A stretch of 64,000 nt of DNA from the NCBI RefSeq assembly GCF_024347055.1, contig NZ_AP024895.1, positions 2,108,001 through 2,172,000 of the forward strand, read 5' to 3'. Made by a program: the position numbers and the translations under genes. The notes beneath the pieces were generated by a model. That model was given only the letters and a program-made list of their open reading frames with translations. It was not told where the DNA came from and searched no databases. This stretch comes from Vibrio porteresiae DSM 19223. GTDB taxonomy: Bacteria; Pseudomonadota; Gammaproteobacteria; Enterobacterales; Vibrionaceae. This document shows positions 33,240 to 42,035 of this stretch, one piece after another (position 1 is the stretch's first letter; each line of letters opens with the position of its first letter).

Positions 33240-34451
33240 ATGAGTCATCGCTTACAAACATCTCAGCCCGTTTTAGGGAAGAACGGCATGATGTTCTTCC
33301 TGATTATTATCAGTGCCTTCCCACCTTTGACTATCGATCTCTATTTGCCAGCACTGCCGGAAATGACCCATATCTTTAATACCCAGCAAGCCTTGGTCAA
33401 CCTCACTTTAAGTGGCTATTTCGTCACTTATGCGGTTGGCTTATTGATTTGGGGGCCTCTAAGTGAAAAGTTTGGTCGTAAACCTATCCTACTTAGTGGG
33501 CTTTTCATTTACATGATTGCGAGTCTTTGCTGTTCTCTGGCGGGCAATATTGAACAATTAATTGCTGCGCGCGTGCTGCAGGCTCTAGGCGGCAGTGCAG
33601 TTACCGTGGTCTCCACATCAATAGTCAAAGATTTATACTCTGGGCGAGAACGTGAAAGGGTCATGGCGACCATCATGTCACTGGTCACTATCGCTCCAAT
33701 GGTTGCTCCGGTGTTGGGGGCGTTTATTCTACAGGTGGCTTCATGGCGGATTGTCTTTGTTGCTTTAGCGATATTCGGTGCTTTTGCGACGCTCCTTGCG
33801 CTCTGTTATAAGGAAACCTTGGTAAGTCGTTACACTGGCTCGATTATCTACTCTTGGGGACGACTGGCGGTGGTTATTAAAAACCGCCACTTTGTGATTT
33901 TGTTGGCGATTTTTTCCATCACGCCGATGGCGATGATGGCTTTTTTGGCGGCAGGTTCTTATATCTACATCAATGACTTTGGTTTAACTGAGCAACAATT
34001 TAGCTATGCGTTTGCGTTTAACGCGCTATGTGCTTCGTTTGGCCCAACCATGTACATCAAAATCTCCCGTCATGTTCAGGTGACTAAGCTCATTACCTAC
34101 AGCTTTTTGCTGCTCTCCTGTGCTGGCGTGCTGACGTTAACGGTGGCGCATCTATCGCCTTGGTTCTTTGCGTTTATCTGCGCCCCTGCGACCTTAACCG
34201 TCATAATGGTGCGCGTACCGGGGATGAATTTAATGCTGGATCAACAAGAGCACGATACGGGCTCTGCCGTCGCATTGATCCAGTTCTTTGGCATGATTTC
34301 AGGTTCTATCGGTATGGTTTTGGTGTCGTTAAAACCAGACAGTTTAATTAACAACCTCGGCGTGATTCAGCTCTGCGTCGGACTGCTGGGTGGCGCGCTA
34401 TGGCTGATGGCTCGTCATCGCCCGTTTGTCACCGAAAAACTGCCTAAATAA
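33240..34451 (+). CDS. Bcr/CflA-family multidrug efflux MFS transporter
   Basis: A 403-residue major facilitator of the DHA1 group with twelve predicted helices. The N-terminal DLYLPALPEM motif and the GPLSEKFGRKPIL loop between helices 2 and 3, plus ARVLQALGGSA in helix 4, are characteristic of Bcr/CflA drug exporters. It would expel small toxic molecules by proton antiport across the inner membrane. It is monocistronic and has no adjacent regulator. The ribosome-binding site before the ATG is weak. Confidence 0.88.
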   Translation: MSHRLQTSQPVLGKNGMMFFLIIISAFPPLTIDLYLPALPEMTHIFNTQQALVNLTLSGYFVTYAVGLLIWGPLSEKFGRKPILLSGLFIYMIASLCCSLAGNIEQLIAARVLQALGGSAVTVVSTSIVKDLYSGRERERVMATIMSLVTIAPMVAPVLGAFILQVASWRIVFVALAIFGAFATLLALCYKETLVSRYTGSIIYSWGRLAVVIKNRHFVILLAIFSITPMAMMAFLAAGSYIYINDFGLTEQQFSYAFAFNALCASFGPTMYIKISRHVQVTKLITYSFLLLSCAGVLTLTVAHLSPWFFAFICAPATLTVIMVRVPGMNLMLDQQEHDTGSAVALIQFFGMISGSIGMVLVSLKPDSLINNLGVIQLCVGLLGGALWLMARHRPFVTEKLPK

Positions 34452-34512
34452 TCGAATACATGACTCATTTTCTGGCTACACAATCTCGGTGATGGTCTAT
34501 CCCATCACCGTA

Positions 34513-36816
34513 CTAAGCACTCCAAACCACACGATTACGTCCTAACCCCTTGGCTTTATAAAGCGCTTGGTCGGCCGCTTTAATTTGCTCTTCCCACGTT
34601 GATTGCGAGCCTTTCACCACAAAATGAGCCCCGATACTGACAGTGACATTGAGTACCAACTGCTCACAGACAATCTCATCATTGGCTAAGCTCAAGCGCA
34701 TCTCGTTCAATCGCTCATGGAGCACTTGTTGATTATCACTATGAATAACAATGGCAAACTCTTCACCACCGATGCGGGCAATTAAATCGTCACTGCGAAC
34801 CTGATTACCTAAACGGCTGGCGATCGCTTTTAGTACTTGATCACCCACCATATGACCGTGTTGGTCGTTAATCTGTTTAAAATGGTCGACATCGAGAATC
34901 GCCAACGCATAACTGCTATTGACCGCGTCATGCTGCGCAAAATGTTCTTCCAATGCACGGCGGTTATAAAGCCCAGTTAAAGGATCACTCATTGCCATCC
35001 GTTTTAATTGCGCTTCAGCCTGGTTACGCGCCTCTTCCATCTCAACTGAATAATAGAGCCCGGCTAACGCGTCGGTTAACGGAGAGAGAAAGGCCGCATC
35101 TTGATCACTGTAGTTGTCGAGCTTATTGGCAAATCCAATCATGCCGACCACTTTGCCTTGCAACTTAATCGGTAAGCCCATAAAGCGAAAGATTTTCGGA
35201 TGCCCTTTAGGCGTGCCCTTAGCGGCACTATGAGTGGATGGCTCATTACTGATGACAATGCTTTCGGTGCGAATCACGCTGCCAAACAGATTGTCGAGAT
35301 TGGTGAAATAGAGTTGGCGCTGATGGTAAAGCTCCAATAAAACTTGCGCCTGATTATTCCACGCCAGCTCAGAGGTCGCATGAATAAACAGCGCCTCTTT
35401 CCCCTCTTTCATGCGCATTTGACCAATAAAGGCAAATTCACTGTCCGCAATTTCGGTTAACTCGGGGAGAACTTTACGACAAGCGTTAGAGAGATCGTGA
35501 TCCTGCAGATAAGCGCTCATGGCTTTATTTATAAAGCTCAGCAGTTGATGCTGCTTCTCTTGCAATAATTCGATTTTTTTCTTTTGTGTGATATTGCGAT
35601 GGGTGCCTGCCACACGCAGGGCGTTGTGTTTTGCATCGCGTTGAACAATTTTACCGTAGCTCTCTAACCAGACCCACTCACCATTAGCATGCTTAATTCG
35701 ATAAGTGGTGAGCATCGCGGTTTCTTTACCAATAATATGCTGATGGAAAGCTTGATCCATTTTTGTGCGATCCGCTGGATGAATCAGGCTATGCCAAAAA
35801 TGGCGACTTGAACCAAACAGGTCAGGCTCAATACCTAACATATCGTAACAGTACTGATTCACTGAGAGATGATCGTTAGCCACATCATAATCCCATGTCG
35901 CAAGGTCAGATGCTTCAAGTAAGATACGCATTTGCTGATTGGCTTCACGGAGCTTTTGTTCCATAAACCGTTTGGCGGTGTAATCAATCAGTAAGGCATG
36001 CACCGCATCAAGGTGACCTTGTTCGAAAAACGCTTTACTGATCATCTTGACCCAAAAGGTTTCCCCTTGCGGATTACGTAACTCAAATTGCGCATCGGCA
36101 TTTTGCACGCCGTCACGGTGCACACTCATTAAAAAGGCAAAATTATTCAAACTCTTGGGATCGATATAATCTTCAAAAATCGCTTTATGCTGACGCAGTT
36201 GCTCGACAGGCAAGCCAAAGATTTGTTCCAGATTATTTGAGGCGTAATGAAGGCTTAAACCGCCGGAGATTTGCCATTGCATAATCACCGCTGGCGAGTT
36301 TTCGATAAGTTGATGCTCTTCTTGCAAATCCAATTGCTGCTTCAACAAACTCAGATAACTCGACAGCGACGCTCCGAGTGCCACTAACGGTGCAAGGTCA
36401 GCTGAACTTAGCTGGCACGCCTTCTCATCCTCGGTATGCTCATCCTCTGCGTACTTATCTTCGGCGTACTTATCTTCTGCATAGATAAGCCCAATCGCTG
36501 TATGCTCAACCACCAACGGCACACCAGCAAAAAAGCGGCGCTTTGGCGTCTCCTTAACCCACTTTGAGGGCGAGACAATCACGGATTGTTGAGTTAGCAC
36601 CGCTTGCTGACTTTCATCATCACTATCCGTTGGGTGAATTGTGCCATCAAACCACTGAGCAAAGTGCTCATAATAGTCATCCAAGATGGCGACCTTAACG
36701 TGGGATACAGGTAAGGCTTTGGCAACGGCATCGAGCAACGCATCGATGTCTATCGGTATCGGTTCTCTCGTTAGATGTGCAATTTTGGCTTGATTGGTCG
36801 GCTGCGTATGCTCCAT
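34513..36816 (-). CDS. Diguanylate cyclase with GAF and PAS sensory domains
   Basis: A 767-residue cytosolic c-di-GMP synthase. An N-terminal GAF-like region spans roughly residues 30-155, two PAS/PAC domains follow near 170-290 and 300-420 (the second with WVWLESYGK and GTHRNIT), then a GAF-like domain near 440-600 and the catalytic GGDEF domain from about 610. The signature reads IGGEEFAI, an active variant, preceded five residues earlier by RSDD, an inhibitory I-site. Four five-residue repeats (YAEDK type) sit between the first GAF and the first PAS. The frame starts with a TTG; I chose the ATG at 36816. It lacks membrane helices. The signal is unknown. Confidence 0.9.
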   Translation of the reverse strand: MEHTQPTNQAKIAHLTREPIPIDIDALLDAVAKALPVSHVKVAILDDYYEHFAQWFDGTIHPTDSDDESQQAVLTQQSVIVSPSKWVKETPKRRFFAGVPLVVEHTAIGLIYAEDKYAEDKYAEDEHTEDEKACQLSSADLAPLVALGASLSSYLSLLKQQLDLQEEHQLIENSPAVIMQWQISGGLSLHYASNNLEQIFGLPVEQLRQHKAIFEDYIDPKSLNNFAFLMSVHRDGVQNADAQFELRNPQGETFWVKMISKAFFEQGHLDAVHALLIDYTAKRFMEQKLREANQQMRILLEASDLATWDYDVANDHLSVNQYCYDMLGIEPDLFGSSRHFWHSLIHPADRTKMDQAFHQHIIGKETAMLTTYRIKHANGEWVWLESYGKIVQRDAKHNALRVAGTHRNITQKKKIELLQEKQHQLLSFINKAMSAYLQDHDLSNACRKVLPELTEIADSEFAFIGQMRMKEGKEALFIHATSELAWNNQAQVLLELYHQRQLYFTNLDNLFGSVIRTESIVISNEPSTHSAAKGTPKGHPKIFRFMGLPIKLQGKVVGMIGFANKLDNYSDQDAAFLSPLTDALAGLYYSVEMEEARNQAEAQLKRMAMSDPLTGLYNRRALEEHFAQHDAVNSSYALAILDVDHFKQINDQHGHMVGDQVLKAIASRLGNQVRSDDLIARIGGEEFAIVIHSDNQQVLHERLNEMRLSLANDEIVCEQLVLNVTVSIGAHFVVKGSQSTWEEQIKAADQALYKAKGLGRNRVVWSA
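36424..36483 (-). repeat. 15-bp in-frame tandem repeat inside the diguanylate cyclase gene
   Basis: Four 15-bp units encode YAEDK, YAEDK, YAEDE and HTEDE, the middle copies being nearly identical at the DNA level. Copy-number change would keep the frame. Confidence 0.8.
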
Positions 36817-36986
36817 TACACCATTCCATCCCAACGGTTATGGGCTCGCCACCAGAAACTCTGTGTCGTTACCCAGTGATTCTCAAAGAGAAAAACAAAT
36901 TCACTTGAGTATAGTCAATATCACGTTGACCAGAGGGGGAATAGAGAGAAAAAGTGCAACTCACTCATTGCTGACGGTGGTAAAGA

Positions 36987-37346
36987 TTAGCCTTGAGTAA
37001 GAGAGAAACTCTGGTTAAGGAAAAAAAGCAGCTCGTCTTGCTCAATCGTCCCATCCAAAAGCAAAGTGACCCAATGCTCTTTGTTCATGTGATAAGCAGG
37101 AAAGAAGCCAGGTGATGCTCGTAAACTCATGACCATCTCCGGCGGGCATTTGACATTGAGAATATCGACTATACCGTCACTTTTCAGACCCAGCGTCGTT
37201 CTCGGTATCGCAGTGACTAAACCAAACCATTTTCGACTGTTGGTATGGCGAAATACCGCCGTATCGGGATATTTGGCCCATGGAAAATCTGGGCTTATCC
37301 CGTATTGGTTTGCAATGTACTGCGTGAGATCTCTCTTTATCGTCAT
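36987..37346 (-). CDS. MmcQ/YjbR family protein
   Basis: A 119-residue protein of the MmcQ/YjbR (DUF419) family, with the CyaY-like fold. Typical features are PFPWAKYPD-like sequence near the N-terminus (PDFPWAKYPDTAVFRH), NVKCPPEM in the middle and the motif PGFFPAYHMNKEHWVTLLL, which is the family hallmark. A DNA-binding role has been proposed for relatives; function here is unknown. It is a single gene. Confidence 0.88.
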   Translation of the reverse strand: MTIKRDLTQYIANQYGISPDFPWAKYPDTAVFRHTNSRKWFGLVTAIPRTTLGLKSDGIVDILNVKCPPEMVMSLRASPGFFPAYHMNKEHWVTLLLDGTIEQDELLFFLNQSFSLTQG

Positions 37347-37666
37347 TTTGTTGTCTCAAATAGTCGTAGGCAGTTGCAGTGTATATCCAAACAGTAGTGA
37401 TGCCCAGCGAGTTGTTTTACGGTTCCATTTGCCTAATTTGAACAAAATGACATACGGCGCATTTTGCTCTGACCTTCTCCTTCTAATCGAGCCAAAACAG
37501 CTTCAAATCATTGCATTGAAATGACATTCACAACTGAACTTGGACCAATACTAAAGTTGTTAAGACGGTGCAACATTAACTAGCAAGTTCTTAACAAAAT
37601 ACTCAATGGAAGCGAAGTCACTTGGTAAGCAAGTGGATTCCCGATAAAAATCATGAAGGTATTCAA
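37347..37666. promoter_or_regulatory. Upstream region and leader of the OmpA-family gene
   Basis: 320 bases with no gene. Near the end, CACTTG-GTAAG-CAAGTG (37619-37635) forms a small hairpin in the leader, comparable to the stem-loops that stabilise ompA mRNA in enterobacteria. Confidence 0.45.
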
Positions 37667-38737
37667 ATGAAAACTAAATTCGCCTTTACTCTTCTTGCCA
37701 GCCTAATCGGTGGTAGTCTGTTGGCTCAAAGTGCATTTGCTGATGTCTATGTGGGTGGTCGTGCTGGCTACTCTTTCCTCGATGATGCTTGCCACCAAAC
37801 AAGCGATTGTGATGATGACAGTGGTGCGGCGGGTCTCTTTATGGGATACCAAGCCAACGATTGGTTAGGCGTTGAACTTGGCGCAGATTGGCTTGGCGAC
37901 CAAGGTATTAACTACATGAAAAATGGCTCTTTGCACCATGCAGACCATAATCTTTCCGCCATTTCCCTTGCCCCTAAATTCTCTTACCCGATTAACCAAG
38001 ATGTTGATCTATTCGCCAAAGTTGGTGCAGCTTACATGCAGTATGGCAATGCGAACGATGTGGTACCAACAGGTGCAGTTGGTGCGGAATACCATATTTC
38101 GAAAAAATGGGATGCGCGCGTCTCTTATCAACGTTACCAAAATATGGACGACGGCGTGTTTGATGGCATGGACACCAACTTAGTCAGCGTCGGCTTCAGC
38201 TACAAACTGGGCCAATCTGAACCAGAAGTACAACCTATCGCCCAAACCGAGCCGGCGCCAGTTCAAGAAGTGCAACCTGAACCCCAAGTGGCACCAGAAC
38301 CTGCTCCAGAGCCCGTTCCTCAAACCAAATGGGTCGTCAAAGAACATGGTCTTAAAAACAACCAAGGCCTCTTTGAACTTAACAGCGCTAAGCTGACTGA
38401 AGGGGGTAAAGAAGCCTTCCAACCTCTGATTGCGACTCTGCTGAAATACCCTGAAGCGCAAGCCACTATCACAGGTTATACCGACTCAACAGGTTCCAAA
38501 GACTACAACCTGCAGTTGTCTAAAAAACGGGCTCAAGCTGTTGCTGACTACCTAGTAGAAAACGGCGTTAACCCAGACAAACTGACCGTTGATGGCCTTG
38601 GTGAAAAAGATCCAATCGCGACCAACAAAACCCTGGATGGTCGTAAACAAAACCGTCGCGTGGAGATCACCATTCCTCAATTTAAGTACAAAGTGAAAGA
38701 GACTGTGACTCCGGCAGCAACACCAGCCGCGGTTTAA
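37667..38737 (+). CDS. OmpA-family outer membrane protein
   Basis: A 356-residue porin-like protein. The signal peptide MKTKFAFTLLASLIGGSLLAQSAFA is followed by an eight-stranded beta-barrel domain (to about residue 187), a Pro/Glu/Gln-rich linker repeating VQPEPQVAPEPAPEPVP, and a peptidoglycan-binding OmpA C-terminal domain (about 215-345) with ITGYTDSTGSKDYNLQLSKKRA and NRRVEITI. It anchors the outer membrane to the wall. Codon use is strongly biased, suggesting high expression. The ATG at 37667 is chosen over an upstream TTG because it begins the signal peptide and follows GAAGGTATTCAA. Confidence 0.92.
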   Translation: MKTKFAFTLLASLIGGSLLAQSAFADVYVGGRAGYSFLDDACHQTSDCDDDSGAAGLFMGYQANDWLGVELGADWLGDQGINYMKNGSLHHADHNLSAISLAPKFSYPINQDVDLFAKVGAAYMQYGNANDVVPTGAVGAEYHISKKWDARVSYQRYQNMDDGVFDGMDTNLVSVGFSYKLGQSEPEVQPIAQTEPAPVQEVQPEPQVAPEPAPEPVPQTKWVVKEHGLKNNQGLFELNSAKLTEGGKEAFQPLIATLLKYPEAQATITGYTDSTGSKDYNLQLSKKRAQAVADYLVENGVNPDKLTVDGLGEKDPIATNKTLDGRKQNRRVEITIPQFKYKVKETVTPAATPAAV

Positions 38738-38764
38738 TCTTTGTTGACCACTGCACTTCCTAAC

Positions 38765-38796
38765 ATGACTCCGGCTTACCGGAGTCATTTGTTTTC
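38765..38796. terminator. Terminator between the OmpA and pectinesterase genes
   Basis: Perfect 10-bp stem ATGACTCCGG / CCGGAGTCAT with a CTTA loop and a T-rich tail on the plus strand; it lies between convergent genes. Confidence 0.9.
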
Positions 38797-38800
38797 CCCG

Positions 38801-40036
38801 CTAAAAACCTTTGACCAATTTGTTGTTATACAGCCAGAGACGGTTGTGATTAACGTCGTTGAGATCGCGCTGCTTAGCTGCGTTTCCCGTAAATGCTCGG
38901 TTAGTGGTAGCAGCTGCTCCCCAAGGTTGGTTCACGTCATAACAAGTCTCAATTTGACTTTGGGTGATCAGCAGTTGACCATTGGCCGTTTTGCCCGGCA
39001 AATAGCCCGTTTTACTTGCCCCTTGTTCCCATGCCCGTCCCAACTTAGGTGCAAAATGGGTAAAGCCTGAATCACAAGAAAGCTTGCTTTGTGTGACTAA
39101 AAAGCCATAGGTGGAGTTAGGTAAGGTATCTGGCGCAAACACATAGGCAGAAGAGACATTTCTTGATGAGACGGTATGAAATTCGACTTGATCAAATACC
39201 GCTTGAGCGCGGCCAAATACATAGTCAACATCCCCTTCAATGTAGCTGTTACGAATATAGGCACGAGTATGACGCTCAGTATTATACTGGTTGTCTTTAT
39301 CGGCGTTGTTGACAAAGAAGGTGTCTTGTCGTCCCAGTAACCGCACGTTATCCAATAGCACTTTATCCCCATCGGTGCGCAAAGCGACACCTTGGTGAGT
39401 GCCCGCACCGATACCATCTAACATGCTATTTTCTATCGTTAAGTTGGCTAAGGTAAAGCGATCGCTTTGACTCCACACGACCGCAGAGCACACGGTGGTG
39501 ACCACTTTATTCGGTGTCTGAGCACAGTTTTGGTACATATACCAAGCAGGGTCGCTCGCTTGGTATTCCCCTTGGCTACCGACTAAGGTTTGATACTCTT
39601 GGGGCGAAATCATCGAGTCAATCGCTAAGCTCAGCACCACTTTGTTAGCGTCATCGCCTGCCCCATAAATGGTCATCGCGGGGGCATCTTGTGGAATGTA
39701 GACCGTGCCAACATAGCGACCGGGCAGTACTTTAATCGCAATCGGCTCATCGCCTTTATGTTGAGCCAGTGCCGCATTAATGGCTTGCTGCACTGTGTGA
39801 TACGGTGCTGGACTACGCGGCTCACCGACCACAAAAGCCGTCTCTGCCATCGTCACCGCTTCTGGCACCCAACGGTCTTGGTTTAGGGTTAAATAGCGTT
39901 CGACGGTAAATGGCTTCTGCTCTGCAGCCGTTAATACCGGATGTTCGGGAGAGTTTACAAAATCGCTGCTGTTTGCAGCGTTCGCGCCCGCGACCAAAAG
40001 CGCAGAAGCGATAAGAGAAGCAACGGGTTTTAGCAT
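38801..40036 (-). CDS. Secreted pectinesterase (carbohydrate esterase family 8)
   Basis: A 411-residue right-handed beta-helix enzyme with a Sec signal peptide cleaved after ANA (about residue 20). It removes methyl groups from pectin. Family motifs are GTHQGVALR (Gln215), LLGRQDTFF (Gln237, Asp238), GDVDYVFGRA (Asp271) and LGRAW (Arg334), which match the catalytic Asp pair and Arg of PemA. There is an insertion between the two Asp motifs, resembling the PemB/YbhC subgroup, but no lipobox, so it is probably periplasmic or secreted. It converges on ompA and is divergent from a PadR-type regulator. With the harpin/pectate-lyase protein it points to contact with plant or algal pectin. Confidence 0.9.
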   Translation of the reverse strand: MLKPVASLIASALLVAGANAANSSDFVNSPEHPVLTAAEQKPFTVERYLTLNQDRWVPEAVTMAETAFVVGEPRSPAPYHTVQQAINAALAQHKGDEPIAIKVLPGRYVGTVYIPQDAPAMTIYGAGDDANKVVLSLAIDSMISPQEYQTLVGSQGEYQASDPAWYMYQNCAQTPNKVVTTVCSAVVWSQSDRFTLANLTIENSMLDGIGAGTHQGVALRTDGDKVLLDNVRLLGRQDTFFVNNADKDNQYNTERHTRAYIRNSYIEGDVDYVFGRAQAVFDQVEFHTVSSRNVSSAYVFAPDTLPNSTYGFLVTQSKLSCDSGFTHFAPKLGRAWEQGASKTGYLPGKTANGQLLITQSQIETCYDVNQPWGAAATTNRAFTGNAAKQRDLNDVNHNRLWLYNNKLVKGF

Positions 40037-40261
40037 AGCGTTCTGTCCTTAATGAAGAACAGCTAGCCTAACCACAGCCAGACGAAAAAAACGCCAGTAA
40101 AATCACTTTTTAAAACAGCGTTTCAATATGATAAGTCAAACTGCTATTCAGATCGCAATTCAACTTGACCTAAAACAGGTTAACTCAGGATATAAATCAC
40201 GTTGATTGTTGATATTTATTGGGTTTGTTATGATTTGCGCACATGCCAACATGAGAAATAG

Positions 40262-40813
40262 ATGATGAGAGTACTGAAGTACGCCATTCTTGGTTTACTA
40301 AATCGCCATCCAATGACGGGATATGATATTGCAAAGGATTTTAAACATGAGTTAGCTGAATTTTGGCACGCTAACCATAGTCAAATTTACACCGAGCTAA
40401 AAAAACTCCATGACGAGCAGCTCGTGACCTTTGATATTGAAATCAGCGGCGAAGTACTAGAGAAGAAGCAATATTCCATCACTGCCGCAGGCAAAGCCGA
40501 TCTCCTCAATTGGCTGCACCAAGATGAGTTAATGAGCAAAACCGCTAAAGACCCATTTCGGGTGAGAATGTATTTCTGTAACTTTCTGCCGCTCGATACG
40601 CGAATTGCTCTTTTAACACACCAAAAAGAACTTCATGCAGCCAAGCTTGCTAAGTTACAAACGACTGCTTTGCAATACCCTAGCGTTCCTCAAGTCGACA
40701 GTGACCGTTTCGGTGACTTTATTATCCTTGAAGGTGCCATCATTCGTGAAAAAGGCTTTATTGAATGGTGTGAGCGCTGCATTGGTTACTGCGTGGCAGC
40801 ACAAAGTCAATAG
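40262..40813 (+). CDS. PadR-family transcriptional regulator
   Basis: A 183-residue regulator: an N-terminal winged helix (LGLLNRHPMTGYDIAKDFKH and SQIYTELKKLHDEQLV) and a C-terminal Vir_act_alpha_C-type helical domain (about 95-180), as in AphA and PadR. PadR homologues usually repress genes for phenolic acid detoxification; AphA activates virulence in V. cholerae. Divergence from the pectinesterase suggests it may control that gene, with plant-derived aromatic acid as a possible inducer; this is inference. ATGATG gives two starts one codon apart. Confidence 0.87.
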   Translation: MMRVLKYAILGLLNRHPMTGYDIAKDFKHELAEFWHANHSQIYTELKKLHDEQLVTFDIEISGEVLEKKQYSITAAGKADLLNWLHQDELMSKTAKDPFRVRMYFCNFLPLDTRIALLTHQKELHAAKLAKLQTTALQYPSVPQVDSDRFGDFIILEGAIIREKGFIEWCERCIGYCVAAQSQ

Positions 40814-40900
40814 CTCAACTTTCGGCAGGTTTCTATATAGAAGCGCCTGCCGAGATAATCAACATCGACGGTTATTTATCGCGAGCTGACACGAGAGTTA

Positions 40901-41254
40901 TTATTTGTCCAACTTAAGAAAATCACCATCAATAATGAGTAGCTTAACGCCATGTTCCGTCACTGAGCGATGTGAGCTTAAGTCATCAGATACGATATAG
41001 GACATACCTGGTGTTAATACGCAAGACTCGCCATTTTCTTGTTCATTAACCACCTTGCCTTCAAGGCAGTACACAATATGGCCTTTCTGACACCAATGGT
41101 CAGCCAAGTAACCTGCGGTGTATTCCACGATACGAACACGCAATCCGGGAAACTGAACGGTCTGCCAATAAGCAATACCGTGAGTACCATAGTGTTCTTG
41201 CTTAGGAATGCTTGACCAGTCAATGGTCTGAAAAGGGATTCCGATATCTTCCAT
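40901..41254 (-). CDS. DHCW-motif cupin protein
   Basis: A 117-residue single cupin barrel with the DHCW motif (LADHWCQKGHIVYCLEGK, where HW-C and H-x-Y-x-LEG supply the usual metal-binding positions). The frame extends eleven codons upstream, but MEDIGIPFQTIDWSSIP is the family N-terminus and GTAGGATCGTTTATT gives it a ribosome site, so I chose 41254. Function is unknown. Cytosolic. It converges on the PadR gene and is unlikely to be in its operon. Confidence 0.82.
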   Translation of the reverse strand: MEDIGIPFQTIDWSSIPKQEHYGTHGIAYWQTVQFPGLRVRIVEYTAGYLADHWCQKGHIVYCLEGKVVNEQENGESCVLTPGMSYIVSDDLSSHRSVTEHGVKLLIIDGDFLKLDK

Positions 41255-41561
41255 AATAAACGATCCTACTGTACCTAAATTAAGCATTCACCATCCCATT
41301 TTTCCCCTTACCGATCAATCGCTATTATTGTTAATGACCGTTATTTATTCCTATTTAAGGGTTATTAATAGATTAATTCAATGAGCCTATAGCCTTTATA
41401 TATAAATAGCACTCATTGTTATTTATATTTATTTTGTCAGCATTATGAAAGCAAGCGTAAATATACGAAATATCACTACAAGAGGAGTAAGTATCGAACT
41501 ATTTTTTAATAAGCGGGACATCGAAAACACGATATCGCTATTTGATATCAGGAGTCACATC

Positions 41562-41969
41562 ATGATGAAAATGCAACGTCCTTACTTAAGCCCATTTTTG
41601 CTGGTCTGCTATTTGTCGACGTCAATAACCGGGATATTGATGCTGCTGCATGTGGGATTTCCGGCCATCCACCCAATTCACGAATGGGGCGGCGTAGCGT
41701 TTGTTATCGGCGGCCTGCTCCATTTGATATTGAACTGGCGCGCATTAACCACTTACTTCAAGCCTAAGCTCCGCTTTACGGTATTCATACCAGAACAAGA
41801 GCGACCTAGGCGTCAACGGTTAGGCGGAGCACAAACCAGTATGGTAACGAGTCCCAGTACGTTAACTGGCTCCAGCATGGTAACTAACTCCAGAACAATA
41901 GCTAGCAATAGTGCCAACAGCGAAGCTGAGCTTTCCGCCCCAACAGCAATCATTGCCTCTTCACAATAA
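41562..41969 (+). CDS. DUF4405 membrane protein with Ser/Thr-rich tail
   Basis: A 135-residue protein with two membrane helices and conserved His residues (ML-LHVGFPAIHPIHEWGGVAFVIGG and LLHLILNW), the DUF4405 pattern, which resembles a small b-type cytochrome and could bind heme. The C-terminal 50 residues are low-complexity Ser/Thr/Asn/Ala and may be unstructured. The frame is open 117 bases further upstream, but GGAGTCACATC precedes ATGATG at 41562. Function unknown. Confidence 0.72.
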   Translation: MMKMQRPYLSPFLLVCYLSTSITGILMLLHVGFPAIHPIHEWGGVAFVIGGLLHLILNWRALTTYFKPKLRFTVFIPEQERPRRQRLGGAQTSMVTSPSTLTGSSMVTNSRTIASNSANSEAELSAPTAIIASSQ

Positions 41970-41988
41970 CCACTTATTTTTAATAGAA

Positions 41989-42012
41989 AAAGGGCAGCCA
42001 ATGCTGCCCTTT
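41989..42012. terminator. Terminator between the DUF4405 and dbpA genes
   Basis: Perfect 10-bp stem AAAGGGCAGC / GCTGCCCTTT with a four-base loop; the minus strand continues into TTTTCTATTA, so it serves dbpA best. Confidence 0.88.
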
Positions 42013-42035
42013 CCATCTATTCTTTTGCCGAGCGC

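Noticed and set aside
41445..41561. Longer N-terminus for the DUF4405 protein
   Set aside because: The extension is AT-rich and unlike the family; a clear ribosome site precedes the ATG at 41562.
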